Counted from the first letter of the stretch, positions 36,715-48,973 are shown. The stretch: 64,000 nt of DNA from Deinandra increscens subsp. villosa (GCA_039602395.1 JBCNJP010000006.1:64389775-64453774); one strand, 5' to 3'. Numbers and translations are program-made. The notes: generated by a model not told the origin, from the letters alone.

Positions 36715-38141
36715 TTTTATTCTTATTTATTTTTATAATTTCGTGAAACTATTTTTCGTATTTTGTTTCTAATGTGTTTCGGTCGGGTCGAGTTTTGTGT
36801 CTTGTGTCTTTATTTGCAGGTTCGATGATATTCACACTTGGATGCTTATGGAATTCAATGGAGGACCTGGGATCGAACTCGCATGTCATTCATAAGGGGA
36901 GTTTGTTCCGATTTACCTTTTTATTTTTCGTTGCATTTTTTACTTTTCTTTATTTTTTTTAGTGGGATTTTTTTTTTCTTATTTTTTATTTTTTTTTTCA
37001 TCTCACATTGGGGACAATGTGTCGTTTAAGTGTGGGGATGGGAAACTTGCGTCTTGAGTCTTTATTTTATTTGTAGTGTGTCCTAAAAAAAAAAAAAAAA
37101 AAAAAAAAAACTTGAAAAAATTGTTCGAAAATGTCCAAGAGTTTGGCTGCAACATAATGGGAAATGATAGGTAAAACTGGGAATTGATTGTCTAATTTTG
37201 TGCTTAAATGTTAAATAATGGATAATTTGGGAAATGTGGTAAAGTATGGTATGAATGGAAAGCATTACTAAACTATGATGTGTCGGTAGGCCCAACTGAT
37301 CTAGGAGTAGCCTAAATAGCCTGTGTGTTTATTGTTGTATAAATATGCTAATCAGTCTGCTAGTGGGTTCCCATTTTAGGAGTGATAGGAATGCTGAAAT
37401 TGATGATTAGGAGGAAAGAGACCGCTTTAGGCTAGATACTCCTATGTCCTTAGAATAGTCCAATGAGCATGTTAGGTAATAATTTGGTTAATGCATTTAG
37501 AGTGAAGGGACAAAATACTCATGTACAAACTAAGGATAGTATCCCGTGGTAAGTACCTCTGATGATGTTCCGGATCTCGCGGGCAAAATACTCACGTATG
37601 ATTTCGGGGGTAAGACCTTGTGAAAAAGTACCTCTGATGATGTCCGTTGGTAAGTTAGGTAAAAGTGACCAATTATAAAAAAAAAAAAATGAGAAAAGAA
37701 AAAAAAAAGAGAGAAATTTTAGTTTAGAGAATAAATGCTCAAGAATTGGAATATAAATAAATAGTTATTCTTTGGACATCTTAGTATCTGGTTTAAGGAG
37801 GGTTGGAGAAATATAAAATTTAAATCATTATTACCCTTTGCTTTGACTGAATATGATTCGGTAGTAGGTTGAACTAGAGCTTTCTTTAGTGGGATCCATA
37901 GGCGACTGAGCTTATATTCGGTAATTTCATAAACACATGGGGGCGAAACAAAAGGTCGGTGGTTGGGTTTAGTCGGACCGAAATATTGGCAATTATAGTT
38001 GGTGTGTTATTACGTTATGGATTGTGGAAGAGTGTGGTGGATTGATAAATATAAATTTTGAATACTTAGAAGTCAATTTCCTGGTTATGATTCCATTGCA
38101 GTATTTTTCGAGGACGAAAAAAAGGTAAGTGTGGGGATGTT
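36482..38141 (+). other. Athila-like 3' untranslated region
   Basis: It contains a (TTA)n tract near 36684-36713, T-rich stretches, the ATTGGGGACAATGTG signature, a run of 26 A at 37085-37110, and ends in AAGTGTGGGGATGT as the probable polypurine tract. No pol or env-like frame is visible. Confidence 0.75.
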
Positions 38142-39915
38142 TGATGTGTTGCAAACACATCCGGTTTTCCCTTGTATTTTGTATAGTATTTGAGTCGGTT
38201 TTGCGTCATTTAATTTGGTTTTATATAACTTTTATAGTATTTGTGTCTTAATGTGGTGTTGAGTCATTTTTATATATTTTGGTGTGAGTTTGAGTCATTT
38301 ATTTCTAAGTGTGTTTATTAGGATAAATGTGATTTACTTGTGTTTAAAATGGTTCATTTAAATTTGATTGTAGGTTGACATAAGAGTTCAGGGGATGGTA
38401 TGACATTTCATAAAAGCTTAAGGGTGAAAGAAGTAATTAATAAAGTTCAGGGACCGGCTTTGCATTAACGGAAGTTTAGAGGGGCTCAATTGGAAAATGT
38501 GGTAAAACTCAATAGAATTAAATCGGTTTATTTGGAGTTCTAAAATCTCACGTAAGAATCAGAAGAGGAAAAATGGCGTGGACTTGAGATGGGCTGCAAA
38601 TTCGACAGGTTGGTCCAGCAAAGCATAAATCCAAATTGAATACAAGTGGGCTCATGTGCTTGGGAGTAATCGGAGGTCAACAACAAGAATAAAAATAAGC
38701 AGACTATTTAATGGGAAAATACGCAAAGAAAAAAGAGGGTGAGACAGCAGAGTGGCAGAACCATTCGCGGAAGCAAGGAGCAATCGTTCGAACTAGAGAA
38801 AAAGAATCGAGAAATAAAAGCAAGCAGGCTAGCAGGTACATACGTCAAAAAGTCAAGTTAATTATTTAGCAAGCTAGCAAGCAGGCTGGTAGCTGGACTA
38901 TTTTCTTTTCTTTTACGATGAACGGTAACTTCGGTTTTGGTTGGTTTCTACTTAGCATTATGAACTAAACTTGCTTGTGCCACCTAGACCGTTATGATGA
39001 CTTTTTAGTGTTAATTGTTTTATTCGGTTTTATGATAATTTTCTTGATGGATTGATAACTCTTTAAACCCCTCTAATTTTCTGCCATTGATGTATGTGTG
39101 TGCTTGAATTAGGTTTAGAATTATCAATTAATCCTTGCTTTGCTTGCGGATGTCTTCCGGTTTTGGTGAAGTAGTTAAATTGTGTGACTGCGTGTTTGCA
39201 ATTTGATGTGGTTTACTATATAGTGATCATAGGATTAGTTGATAGTTATTTATTTAATTCTTGTGTGCTGCTTATCTAGAGACTCAAAAGGTAATGGATT
39301 GTCGGGTAATCGGGTTAGCTAATAGGTCTTAGGAATAATTGTCCCAAAAGGAAATTGCCTATGTTTTATGGTTAGCTTGTTATTCCGTGTCAATTGTAGG
39401 AATTAGAGGTAGCTCCGGCTATTTTAAGGTGCCTTAGATTGTTTCGAGGGTGTTCTTAGGTAGTTGAAGTGGGAAGGACTTAAAAGGTGAACCACTTGTC
39501 CGAGCGTTAGAGTAATCAATTAGGAAGAACTCAAAAGGTGAACTAATCAAACCGGTAAGCGTATTCCAATCTTCAGGTATTCTATCAGGATTCTAGGTCT
39601 AGGTGGTAAATTTCTCATCTCTGATTTCGTCTTAAGGCTTTCTCGTGTCGGTTGTTAGTTAGTTAGTTAAGTTAGTTATTTAAATTCTGTATTCACATTA
39701 AAATCAAATCACTCAAATTTTCCATTCATAGAGTCCTAGGTTAGAGTCTTGTTCATAGTGTCCTTAGGGTTCGATATCCGGTCTTCTGTAGCTATACTGC
39801 CACCGATAGGTACACTTGCCTTTAGGTTCGGTTTAGTTTTAGGAGTTTCGGTAAAATTAGGTGTTCTAGGTCTAGGTTTAATTAGTTATTTTTAGGTATA
39901 GTTCCGAACACATCA
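38142..39915 (+). repeat. Athila-like 3' LTR
   Basis: 1774 bp; it carries a 112-bp deletion relative to the 5' LTR. Confidence 0.9.
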
Positions 39916-42900
39916 TCAATATAAACATCTCTGTTTATATTTTTGGTCTAACGCGTCTCTCTCTTAGGAGCTTTAGGTACAAGACTACAGCCTGGTCAAA
40001 TTCATATAGCCACAATCATCAACCAAGTCTCTGACAATTCTCTATCATCAAGCCAGAGTAATCATTCAAGGTAGTTATTTTGACGACCACACCCTTTTTA
40101 TCTTCAACTGTCTTTGTTATGTCGAGAATATATTAAAAAGATTGTCTCTTTAAGTTGGTATAAATTTGATATAGTATTCAGTTTTAAATCTAGTATTATA
40201 TCTTCACTTGATAGATGCTGACATGTTATATAACTATTAAATACAGCAAAATGTCAAGAAGAGGGGGGATGACTAAAAAAGCTGTAGTCCGTGGAGAAGA
40301 TGGGCGACATACTGGTATGTGACAGTTTAATTTATTTTTATTATTAGGTACATTGTGTGTAGTCCACTTTAAAACTGTAAAACCGTCCAAACCGCTCATT
40401 TCGTAGAAATTTTTTTTTTACTGTTTAAACAGCAGTGAGTGGTTTGCTTTGGGGTTTATTTTAAGCTCGGTCATATAAACTCAAACAAGAATGTAATATT
40501 AGCTACGCTAATTTTTGTGTATGTTTAATGTTGCTATAGATACAGGGTCTCATATGTCGAGCCTTAGAACTTTTCCAATGCCTGGGATATCAGGTACCGG
40601 CTCACTAATGTCTCCAATTATGTTCAAATTTACCTGTTACTACTTTATACTGGTAATGTTGTTAATAGATATCTTGTTGTAATTGGTTGTAGACAAGCAA
40701 CCTAAGATCAACTCGGTTTTAAATGTTGTGAGAAGCGTAGAAAGTGGCAGTAAAGGAGTTCGAGAGAAAATTGTTCCATCTGGACAAAAGGAACAATCCC
40801 TTGTGCCTGGTGAGTAAATATGTTTGAATTTACTTGTTAATAAATAGTGTCTACGTAATGTTGTTAATACATACTTTGCTGATGAATTTGGTTGTAGACA
40901 AACAACATAGTCTCGCCTCTACTGGAATGGGTACAAGCAAAAAAAGGGTCAGTACATGTGACAAAGCCGCGCCACAGACAAAGAGGAGAGCAACTCCTGC
41001 TCCTACAAACGAGACCTGTTCAGCTGCAACCAATGAAACTAATCGGACCTCTGGTACAGAGCCAACTGAAGAACTGGAACAATCTACACCACATGGTTAG
41101 AAAATTTGTTAGAATATACTTGCTTATACTTGGTGCATGTTGTTAATCTTGATATGTTTCGTTACCTGTTTGTAGACATGTCAGCTTATGAAGAGACAGA
41201 GCTAGAAACTGGAGTAAGCAAATCGATAAAAAAACGTGGTGGAACATGTAGCAAGGGTGCTCGAAGAATGGTGCAGGCATGTAAGACAAAACTGCCAGTG
41301 GTGTTCAACTTTCAAATGAGGAAAGTTGTTTCTGATAACGAGTCATAATTCATGTTCGAGTGTGGGTACATTTTGCGAAACAATTGTACTTTTGCTTATA
41401 AAGAGTGGAGATATGTACCTAATCAAGTGAGGATGTCTTTACGGGACAAGCTAACTGTAAGTTTCTTATTGTAGTCCGGTATGATTTTAACATCTACATT
41501 TACTAACCAGTTAATATGTTTGTTACATGTGCTGTTTAAAGACATTATTTGACATTGATGTGGAGGATACGGATGTTTGCCGAGTTATTGATGCCTACAT
41601 GGCAAGGGCGTGGAGGGGTTTTCGAGCTGAGTTGCATAAGTACTTCAAACTTATGGAAGGATCGAAAGATGAAACAACTCTAGCAAAGGTGAAGGCCACA
41701 CCCCCTTCCGATATTGGCAAAGACGTAGACTGGGGATATCTCTGTGATCGGTGGTCTGATCCACAGTTCTTGGTAAAGTTTTAACAAAGTTTTAAATACG
41801 TTAGTTGTATTATTCAATATTTCTGAATTCAGTCAAATATTTGATATTGCACTATGGCTGTACTTTTTTGAAGGAAACTGCCAAAAAGAGGGTTGAGGCT
41901 CGTGCGATGCGAAAGACAGATAGTAGGAATGGTTCCAAGAGCACTGTCCGTTATCACCTGGAGAGTGAACAGGATTCGGATTTAGAGTCTGGTCAAATTG
42001 AGACATGGAAGCTTACCCACTGGGATGAAGAGAAGGGTTGGATATCGGATGATGCGGCTGCGATTTATGTAAGTGTACTTTAATTTTCTTCTGATTTGAC
42101 AAAATTTTTGAAAATAGTGATGAACATATATAGTTTACTGTTCCTCATGCAATGTTGTTCCTCATCCAATCTTGGATGCCTTTATGTCTAGAGAAATAAT
42201 ATTGTGTACCAGAGCTAATGTCATAAATAAATTGCAATGCTTTTGAAGGGCAAATGAGACTTTTCGCGTTTGTTAATTATATGCACTTTAGGTTAACCCA
42301 AACCGAGATGTGCAACAGTTACATATTTTGACCCGTTACACAACTTGACCAACCAACCACATTGCCAACTCTATGAAAGATAGAACTTAAATATGCTTTG
42401 CAAACTGTTGTACTATATCTTGTAAGTTATGGCAAAAGCACCCTAAATTGCTGATGAATAATCATATAGTGGGTTACTGTACATGGATTGTACTAATTGT
42501 CTAATCTGTTTCGCTTACAGAATCAGATGATCAAACTGGGGGAAGAGAATCCTAACCCGGCATTGATGAGTGACAAGGTTATTCTTGAAAAAATCCTTGG
42601 AAGAAGCTCTGTTCGTTTAAATGGGTGGGGACGTGATCCTCTTACTAGTCAAAGAAAGGGGAGTATTACTAAGAAATCAAAGGAAAACCGCCCATCTTAT
42701 GACGAACTGGTGGATGAAGTTCAAGTGCTGAAAGGTGTCGTTGCAACTATGATCCAAGTACTGATTGATAATAATATGTTGCCCCCCACTAGCACACCAA
42801 CTGGAACTTCTAAAGACAATGCTTCCGAATTCGATGAAGAAACAGAGTTTGACGATGAAGGTGAAGACACTAATCCGGATGAAAATTAACTTGTTGACTG

Positions 42901-43019
42901 ATGAATGTTTCTTTAACTTTTTATGATACAATGATACAATGTTGGTTTGTTTATTAAGTACTTGGTTTTTTTTTATGGAATTTAGACAATTGGTGATGGA
43001 ATTTCAAAATCAGTTTCTA

Positions 43020-43767
43020 CATTTTCCATGATTTAGCTACATTTAATAATATGTTTTACCTACATTTTTATATATGTTTTACCTACATTTATATATATGT
43101 TTTACCTACATTTAATAATATGTTTTACCTACATTTTTATATATGTTTTACCTACATTTATATATATGTTTTACCTACATTTAATAATATGTTTTACCTA
43201 CATTTAATAATATGTTTCACCTACATTTATCATTTGTGGGTATATCCTACTATATACCTACACATGATATGTGTAGGTGAAATTGTAGATCCCATGACAG
43301 CCGCCACGTCAGCTGCCACGTCACCATGAAAAAACTACACATATTATGTGTAGATAAAATCGTATATGCCATGTCAGCATCCATGTCAGCTGCCACGTCA
43401 TTATCATATACCTACACATGTATATGTGTAGCTAAATCACACTGCCATGTCAGCATCCTAGTATGCTACCGTGTCAATATTATATACCTACACATATATA
43501 TATGTAGGTAAAAACACTGCCACGTCAGCCCCTATCACGCGCCCACGCGCTTGTTATTTGAAGAAAATGTAATGCTATTACCCACATATATATTGAAGAT
43601 TAACTACACATATATGTGTGGGTAAAGAGTACCCTTTACCTACATATAACCAATGTGTGGGTATAGACCTTTATCTTCATGGCTCCGGCCACACATGTTG
43701 ACACTTAATTTATGTGTCGGTAAAAACAACTACCCACGAAATATACACATATGCCCACACTTATAAA
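43020..43767. repeat. CACTA right subterminal repeats
   Basis: From 43030 to 43215 there is a tandem array of ~27-bp units based on ATGTTTTACCTACATTTA. From 43230 on, inverted pairs such as ACCTACACATATATATATGTAGGT recur with intervening GCCACGTCAGC. The motifs match those of the left subterminal region. Confidence 0.85.
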
Positions 43768-43798
43768 GTGTGGGTGAAGACCCTAATTTCTTGTAGTG
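43768..43798 (-). repeat. CACTA right terminal inverted repeat
   Basis: It ends TTTCTTGTAGTG, followed by AGG (43799-43801). Confidence 0.92.
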
Positions 43799-44731
43799 AG
43801 GGAACCTAATGCCTACTTCCCACTTGAACTTTTTCCAATCAGTAAGATCATTAATAACTGGAACTCTAGGCCTATATTTGTTACCTCTGATGTTATCATC
43901 TTCACTATCTCCCGGTGTATTAATCTCAGCATCAGAATCTTCATAGCTACTATAGCATTCTTGAGTAGACCCCCCTCCAATTTCAGTTAGTTTGTTGTTT
44001 TGTTCATTCAGGCCAAATTCTTCTATGTTGGAACCACCAACGCCATCTTTTAAACATTGTTGAAGCAGGAATGACTGTGATTCAGCATCTTCCTTATTCA
44101 ACCTCTTAATAGCAGCAATTGAGGTTGTCCACTCCTCATCCTCACTTCCAGATTCAGGTAATACTATGTCAACATCTTCACCCTCTTCCTCTCCAACCTC
44201 TTCCTCACTTCCAGAATCTTCACTACCTGAATCCACACTCTCCTCTTCACTTCCAGAGCCTAGTCCATCAATGCCAACAGCAGCAGATCTAGTTCCAGAT
44301 CTAACACTGTTTTCTTGGCAGTCAACATTGATGGACTGAGTTGGTGATTTATTGGGCTCATTAATGGGTTGGGCTTGAGTCATGATGGGCTGAACATTGG
44401 TTGAACCTTTCTTGATATCACCAACTTGAATAAAGACATCCAGAATCTCCTTTGAACTATTTTGAAGCTTCATACAAATATCAGTCACATCCTTATCACA
44501 ATTTAGACAACTAAAACCCTGATTATCAGGGTTCAGGCAATATGTTTGGAACACCGCTGTTTCATAACCAGGAATCTCCTTTACATAATCCACAATTTCA
44601 AAAAAAGCTAACTTATCAATCTCTATTTTGATTACTTTCGTTTCACCCCCAACGTACCTGAGATTTGGATATGCTTCTTCGAATGTTCCTCCATGCCAAA
44701 TCTTCATTGAAACGAACTCATTCATGAGCAT
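43799..44731 (-). pseudogene. MULE transposase, N-terminal part (split)
   Basis: The minus-strand frame from 44731 (first ATG; MKIWHGGTF begins slightly later) encodes the PB1-like N-terminal domain typical of plant MULE transposases (KIWHGGTF, YVGGETKVIKIEIDKLAFFEI). A long Ser/Glu/Asp-rich linker follows, and then ITDL-type DWKKFKWEVGIRFP, which is the start of the MuDR DNA-binding region. It stops at Pro (CCT, the target duplication) where the CACTA element begins. The next residues of the family pattern (SRASFKEAVRKYAV) resume at 8120 on the other side, in the same frame. Confidence 0.9.
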
Positions 44732-45120
44732 CTTCTTCGAGAGTGATCAGATTGTTTAAAATCGATGTTGGATAATCAGGTTAGATTGATGAAGGCGATG
44801 AACGTGCATTAGGTAAGTAAATTAGGGCACTGGATTTTGGATGGGATTATAAGAGGCGTAATAAGCCACCTGAATAAAAAGTGAATTTTTTTTTTATAAA
44901 TAATAATGACATGTCGACGCCACGTAGGCAAAAAAACTAACGGGGTTAGACCCTCGTTAGTTAGGGATGGTTGCCAGAAATTAAATGATAAGTTGGGATG
45001 GGTAGAAAACATTTTCAAAGGTGAGCCTATTAGCGGCCAATATGTGAAACTTAGGATTATTATAATCCAATTTTCCTTCGTGTTAAATTATTATTCGTGT
45101 TGTTGTATCGTAATTTAAAC
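44732..45120. other. MULE upstream flank
   Basis: It contains the expected promoter side of the MULE gene and GACGCCACGTAGGC near 44916-44930. I could not define a MULE terminal inverted repeat, because the other end is lost. Confidence 0.4.
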
Positions 45121-46969
45121 CTATATATATTGGTGTCATCCGTGGGACCCTTCAGGTGCTACAACAGTATCATATACATCCATATCTTGTTCGGACCCTC
45201 CCCATCAGGCACCTCCTATAGCTCTACTCAGAGCCAACTTACTCCAGAGTTTGTGAGCAGTAACTTCCTACAAGTAAGGAGGTGGATGAACAAGTACGTC
45301 CGAAAAGAAAGGGCAAAATGGGTGAGGATACAACTCTCATTCGATAAGGAAGTAATAGTGATCCACTCCCAACCTCCTACTTGCACAAACCTCGGAGCAG
45401 CAGCAGGTCTAAAGAACAAGAAGGTTGGCTGGCTTATCCATTGGACCTGGCATAGATAGACTAACTAGTTTGTCCTTCGGCCCTGGCAAGGATGGAATGT
45501 TCACCTCGCCCTCTGCCCCTATATTTGACACCCCTCCATCCAGGGTAAGCACTTCATTTTTCACTCCTAAGCCTTCTTCATTTCCAACCTTCGGGTCCGT
45601 GCCTCGTAATACATGTTGGCAGGGGGAGGAGAAATAACAGAGGTGGTGGGAGCGGGAATAGAAGGAGGATTCAGTCTAGGATTCGGAGTTATTTGACCTG
45701 CAGGAACTATAAAGAGGTGAGACACTTCAATAATCAGTGTCCAAGAGAAGTAGGGGAAGAGACTATTTGTGTAAAAATATTACATAGACGATGATATGTT
45801 CATCTATAGTGTATAAAGCATGGTGGATTTATGGGGTCAAGGATATTGGTGCTTCATTTCACGCTGCCTACAACAGTGAAGCATTGCAGAATTTGAAAAT
45901 AGGTGATATTGGCAAACGATGATGTTTTAGATGTTACAGGCATGGGTGACATATAATTGAAAATCTCATCCAATTCATGGACTTAGAAAAATGTCAGAGT
46001 GATTCCTAGCTTGGAGAAGTAGTTGACTTCTGTTGGGCATATGGATGAACAGGGACATGATGTCAAGTTTGAAAATGGGCAGTGAAAGGTAGTAAAGGGA
46101 AATCTTGTCATGAATCGAGGAAATAAATGAGGTACATTGTATATGGCTAGTATACCGTTTGAGGGAATGACCAACTCAGATAAGAAAATAACCAAAATCC
46201 GGTTCACGGAGTTTGGTGGCAGAAGAGGCCGTGCTTTGAGAGTGAGAAACCCAGAGCCACATGTAAGATTCAAGGTGAGTGTGCATCGAAACGTTCAGAA
46301 AGTTCATTTAAGGGCTTTTGTAGCTGTGGGAGCATGGTTTGTGTTTCTGCTAGGGTTCCCAAACAACAATAGAAGAAAACAACGTGTGTCCTAGCTGTAA
46401 AAATCTCTTCACTGACTAACTTGTTGGAGAGTGTTTGTTCTTGTGGCATCTCAGGATTCGGCAGTTTGTTTTAGTGGGAAGCGGTAGAGACGAAGAATGA
46501 GTCAAGGGCAGGCTTAGCTGTGACTAATGAGTGGGGGCTCAGGGGCTTCAACGGGCCTTTTGGCTAACTGATGAGAAGGCCAATACAACCCGGAAAGTTA
46601 TAGAAGATTACAAGAGGTGCACATGCTCAAAGTGGATGGTAGTTTGAAGATAATTAAGTCTTCAAGTGGCAGATTGTTAGGTTATGTGGAGGCTTAGTCC
46701 AGTTGGGTAGCTTAGGCTCATTTTTATTATTAAGTCCATGTAGCTTAGCTAGGTCATATATATTGTATTGTTCTTGTAATTCCTCACTATCTCAAGATTA
46801 TGAGGCAGAAAGCAATAGAGAGAGTTTACGGTTACAACATGTGGGCGTATGTCAAATTAGACCGAACAACGTTAAAGCTCGTGTTCATTCATCTTTCGAT
46901 TCTTAGCTATCTGGTTGTGTGTTCATTGCTTCCATGTGCGTTTGTTGAATATATGAAACTAACCTAACA
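45121..46969 (+). mobile_element. Ty1/copia retrotransposon remnant
   Basis: Decayed gag sequence ends in a zinc-knuckle-like CRNYKEVRHFNNQCPRE region (about 45694-45745). Broken protease-type sequence follows (ILVLHFTLP..., DDVLDVTGMGD, NVRVIPSLEK, about 45830-46135). Several frameshifts and stops are present; integrase and reverse transcriptase are missing. The 3' LTR is at 46675-46969. No 5' LTR was found; TTGGTGTCATCCGTGGGAC near 45130 may mark the old leader. Confidence 0.7.
46675..46969 (+). repeat. Copia 3' LTR
   Basis: A 295-bp LTR with TGTTAGGTT at the start and AACCTAACA at the end, preceded by a purine-rich AAGTGGCAGAT tract. Confidence 0.75.
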
Positions 46970-48106
46970 ATACTTTCATTACTTGTCAATTGCCATAGGG
47001 TGCCCACATAAACCTAATTGTCTTCACTCCTAATTAATAGCATATTTTGTGATGAGTTGGTAGAGGCGGTGTAATGGGTTGGGTAGGACGGGTAATCTTG
47101 TAACAAATGTCTAAATGGGTAGGGTTTACATTTCTATTTTGATCACTTAAAACTTTCTTATAAGAAGGCTTGTTTTGACCGGAACCTGTTTTGATCAAAT
47201 CGTGTTAATTTTGACCCATATATTATGTTAAAACAAAGGAAAACAAGATCTTAGATAAAAAAAGGTTCCACAAATTTAAAGAATAATCAAACAAAGTGAT
47301 TGAAAAATATTCAGAAGAGAAATCTCCATCCATGAGTATAGATGTGATAATGATCACTGAAACAAGAGAAATGTGTTATTAATTTTTTTTTTAAATCTGT
47401 AGCCTTCTGTCCAAGTAGGTATCCCAAGCCCAATTTAAAACTCAACCCATTTAGTTAATATTAGTCAAGCCACTGTGTTCAATTTGAATTATTATAGAAA
47501 TGAATCTTTTATGCAAATCGGAAATTAAATTACTTAATCTGTATATTTTATGTAAGTAAAATAATGTTCACTTATATATTTAAAGATGCTATATTGAGTT
47601 TTTTGGAAAAGTTCATCCATTTTTTTATTACGAAGTTTATTAAATGTTCTTGTACGACTAGCTCTGATAAACTGAACACTTTTCAACTTGTTTGACTCTA
47701 TTGACAAATCTGGCCAGTTTTCCTTTTAGCTAATTTTACTTCTTGGTGAGTGTGTTTTTCTAGTTAATGTCAGTACCATAAGTTTTTATGTAATTGGCTT
47801 CTTTTTTATAATTTTATGCTTTATTGGTGTTTGTATTATTTGAGAAACTTCCATGATATTCAAGTATTCAACTTGTAGTAGAAGATGTGATTAACATCAA
47901 CTTGAGAAACTTTGGTGAATGGTAACCCCTGATTTCTAAACAAGTACAGATTCGCCCAACTGACATATTATTAACAATTTGAGAGAAATAATCATATATA
48001 AATTTAAATGAAAGAGATTTTTAAATGATTTAAATGTTTACTATTTAGAAAAACAGTTTTTGGATCGACGTAAACGATTTTCAAAGTGTAGGACTGTTTT
48101 TTAACA
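46970..48106. other. Intergenic, no gene seen
   Basis: Degenerate repeat-like sequence, including GGGTTGGGTAGGACGGGTAA and TTTTGACCCATAT near 47080-47220 that looks like an eroded DNA transposon. No coding region was recognised. Confidence 0.5.
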
Positions 48107-48507
48107 TCTTATATTAATCCTAATAAAGTAATAAAATTTTTGCCACATGTCTTAATTTTAAATAGTCCACATCATCACCGCCACATGTCAAACTCACAAT
48201 AAATTACAAATTTAGTAAATCACCAATTAAGACTAATTACCAATTTTATTCAAATTAAATTTTTACTTAAAATAAATGACAATTTAATGTAAATTTGATA
48301 AATTTACACAATAATTTGAGTATTTTTTTTAAAAATTAATCAACAATTTTTCAATTATAATAGTTTTTTAATTTACTAAATTATCATTTAATGTTTTATA
48401 AGGATTTTACGTCAATCATAATTTTTAAATCTCATTTGTTTTTTTTATATTTATTTAATATTATGAACCTAAATTCAGCCCGTATATTACACGGGTTATT
48501 AACCTAG
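48107..48507 (+). mobile_element. Non-autonomous Helitron, 401 bp
   Basis: It starts TCTTATATTAATCC after A48106 and ends CTAG (48504-48507) before T48508. A hairpin CCCGTATATTACACGGG (48479-48495) lies 8 nt before the CTAG. These are canonical Helitron end features. No Rep/helicase frame. Confidence 0.85.
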
Positions 48508-48973
48508 TGTATTATAAGGATTTTGAACATGGGAGGGAAGTAAAGCTGTGAAAAGATTAGAAAGAAAATCATACAGCTTAATTACCATTGAGAGAAATAA
48601 CGATAGGATTTTATTCAACAAGTTAAATATATAACCCATAAGTTTGGGTGTCATCTTCCCTAACACAAAACCCTAATCGACCTTCAAAACTCATCACAGA
48701 AGTACGTGAATTCTGAAAGAAGTTAAATTTTCGGGTTTGTACCTGCTATTAACAATCATTTTCACAAGAGCACTGATCACCGATTAATGATTGTTTCATT
48801 TGAATCAAATTTAACCAAGAACAATTTAATACATATTTAGTCTAATAAAATTTTGTAATATACACCTCTAATATATATAACGAAGAAAACAATAATTTAG
48901 AACCGTTTAACCATACTTCTTACATGTTAACAGTTTTATAAATTAGTTCCAATCACTTTTATTTATATTTAAA
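48508..48973. other. Intergenic, no gene seen
   Basis: AT-rich; nothing recognised. Confidence 0.5.

Larger units (their letters stand above)
32872..39915 (+). mobile_element. Athila-like gag-only LTR element (TR-GAG type)
   Basis: The element is 7044 bp with LTRs bounded by TGATGTGTT...AACACATCA and a 5-bp target duplication. The primer-binding site TGGCGCCGTTGCCGGGGAC (from 34764) follows the 5' LTR, the Asp-tRNA type seen in Athila elements. ATTGGGGACAATGTG and AAGTGTGGGGATG (37006-37040) is the conserved 3' untranslated signature of that group. The internal 3384 bp holds one long gag frame and no protease, reverse transcriptase or integrase, so it must be mobilised in trans. It sits in an intron of the CACTA gene in the same orientation. 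Confidence 0.92.
31608..42889 (+). pseudogene. CACTA second gene, Transposase_24-type (TNPA-like), 12 exons
   Basis: The second CACTA protein is expected to be a DNA-binding partner of the TNP2-type transposase. Exons read by eye are 31608-31853, 31927-32134, 32219-32389, 39968-40070, 40247-40314, 40540-40593, 40693-40809, 40898-41095, 41176-41456, 41542-41772, 41874-42068 and 42521-42889. All junctions are GT-AG and phases agree, giving 2241 bp or 747 codons. The middle exons are acidic or basic low-complexity. The Transposase_24-like domain spans the last four exons (ECGYILRNN, DIGKDVDWGYLCDRW, GRSSVRLNGWGRDPL), ending in a coiled coil and acidic tail. One nonsense codon, TAA at 41346-41348, sits just before FMFECGYIL. 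The Athila-like element occupies intron 3. First-exon choice is the least certain part. Confidence 0.8.
8124..43798 (+). mobile_element. CACTA (En/Spm-like) transposon, 35.7 kb, nested
   Basis: The ends form a 31-bp terminal inverted repeat. The left end begins CACTACAAGAAACTGGGG, and the reverse complement of the right end begins CACTACAAGAAATTAGGG; 28 of 31 positions match by eye. It is flanked by AGG on both sides. Inside are the two standard CACTA genes, TNP2-type (24234-27812) and Transposase_24-type (31608-42889), an opposite-strand accessory gene (22146-23632), two small-gene copies, a tandem array and subterminal repeats. Subtracting the Tekay-like (11,596 bp plus 5-bp TSD) and Athila-like (7,044 bp plus 5-bp TSD) insertions leaves about 17 kb, a plausible autonomous size. 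It interrupts a MULE transposase gene in frame. Confidence 0.95.

Noticed and set aside
43020..43215. CRISPR-like regular repeats
   Set aside because: They are contiguous AT-rich tandem units at a CACTA end in a plant genome, with no unique spacers.
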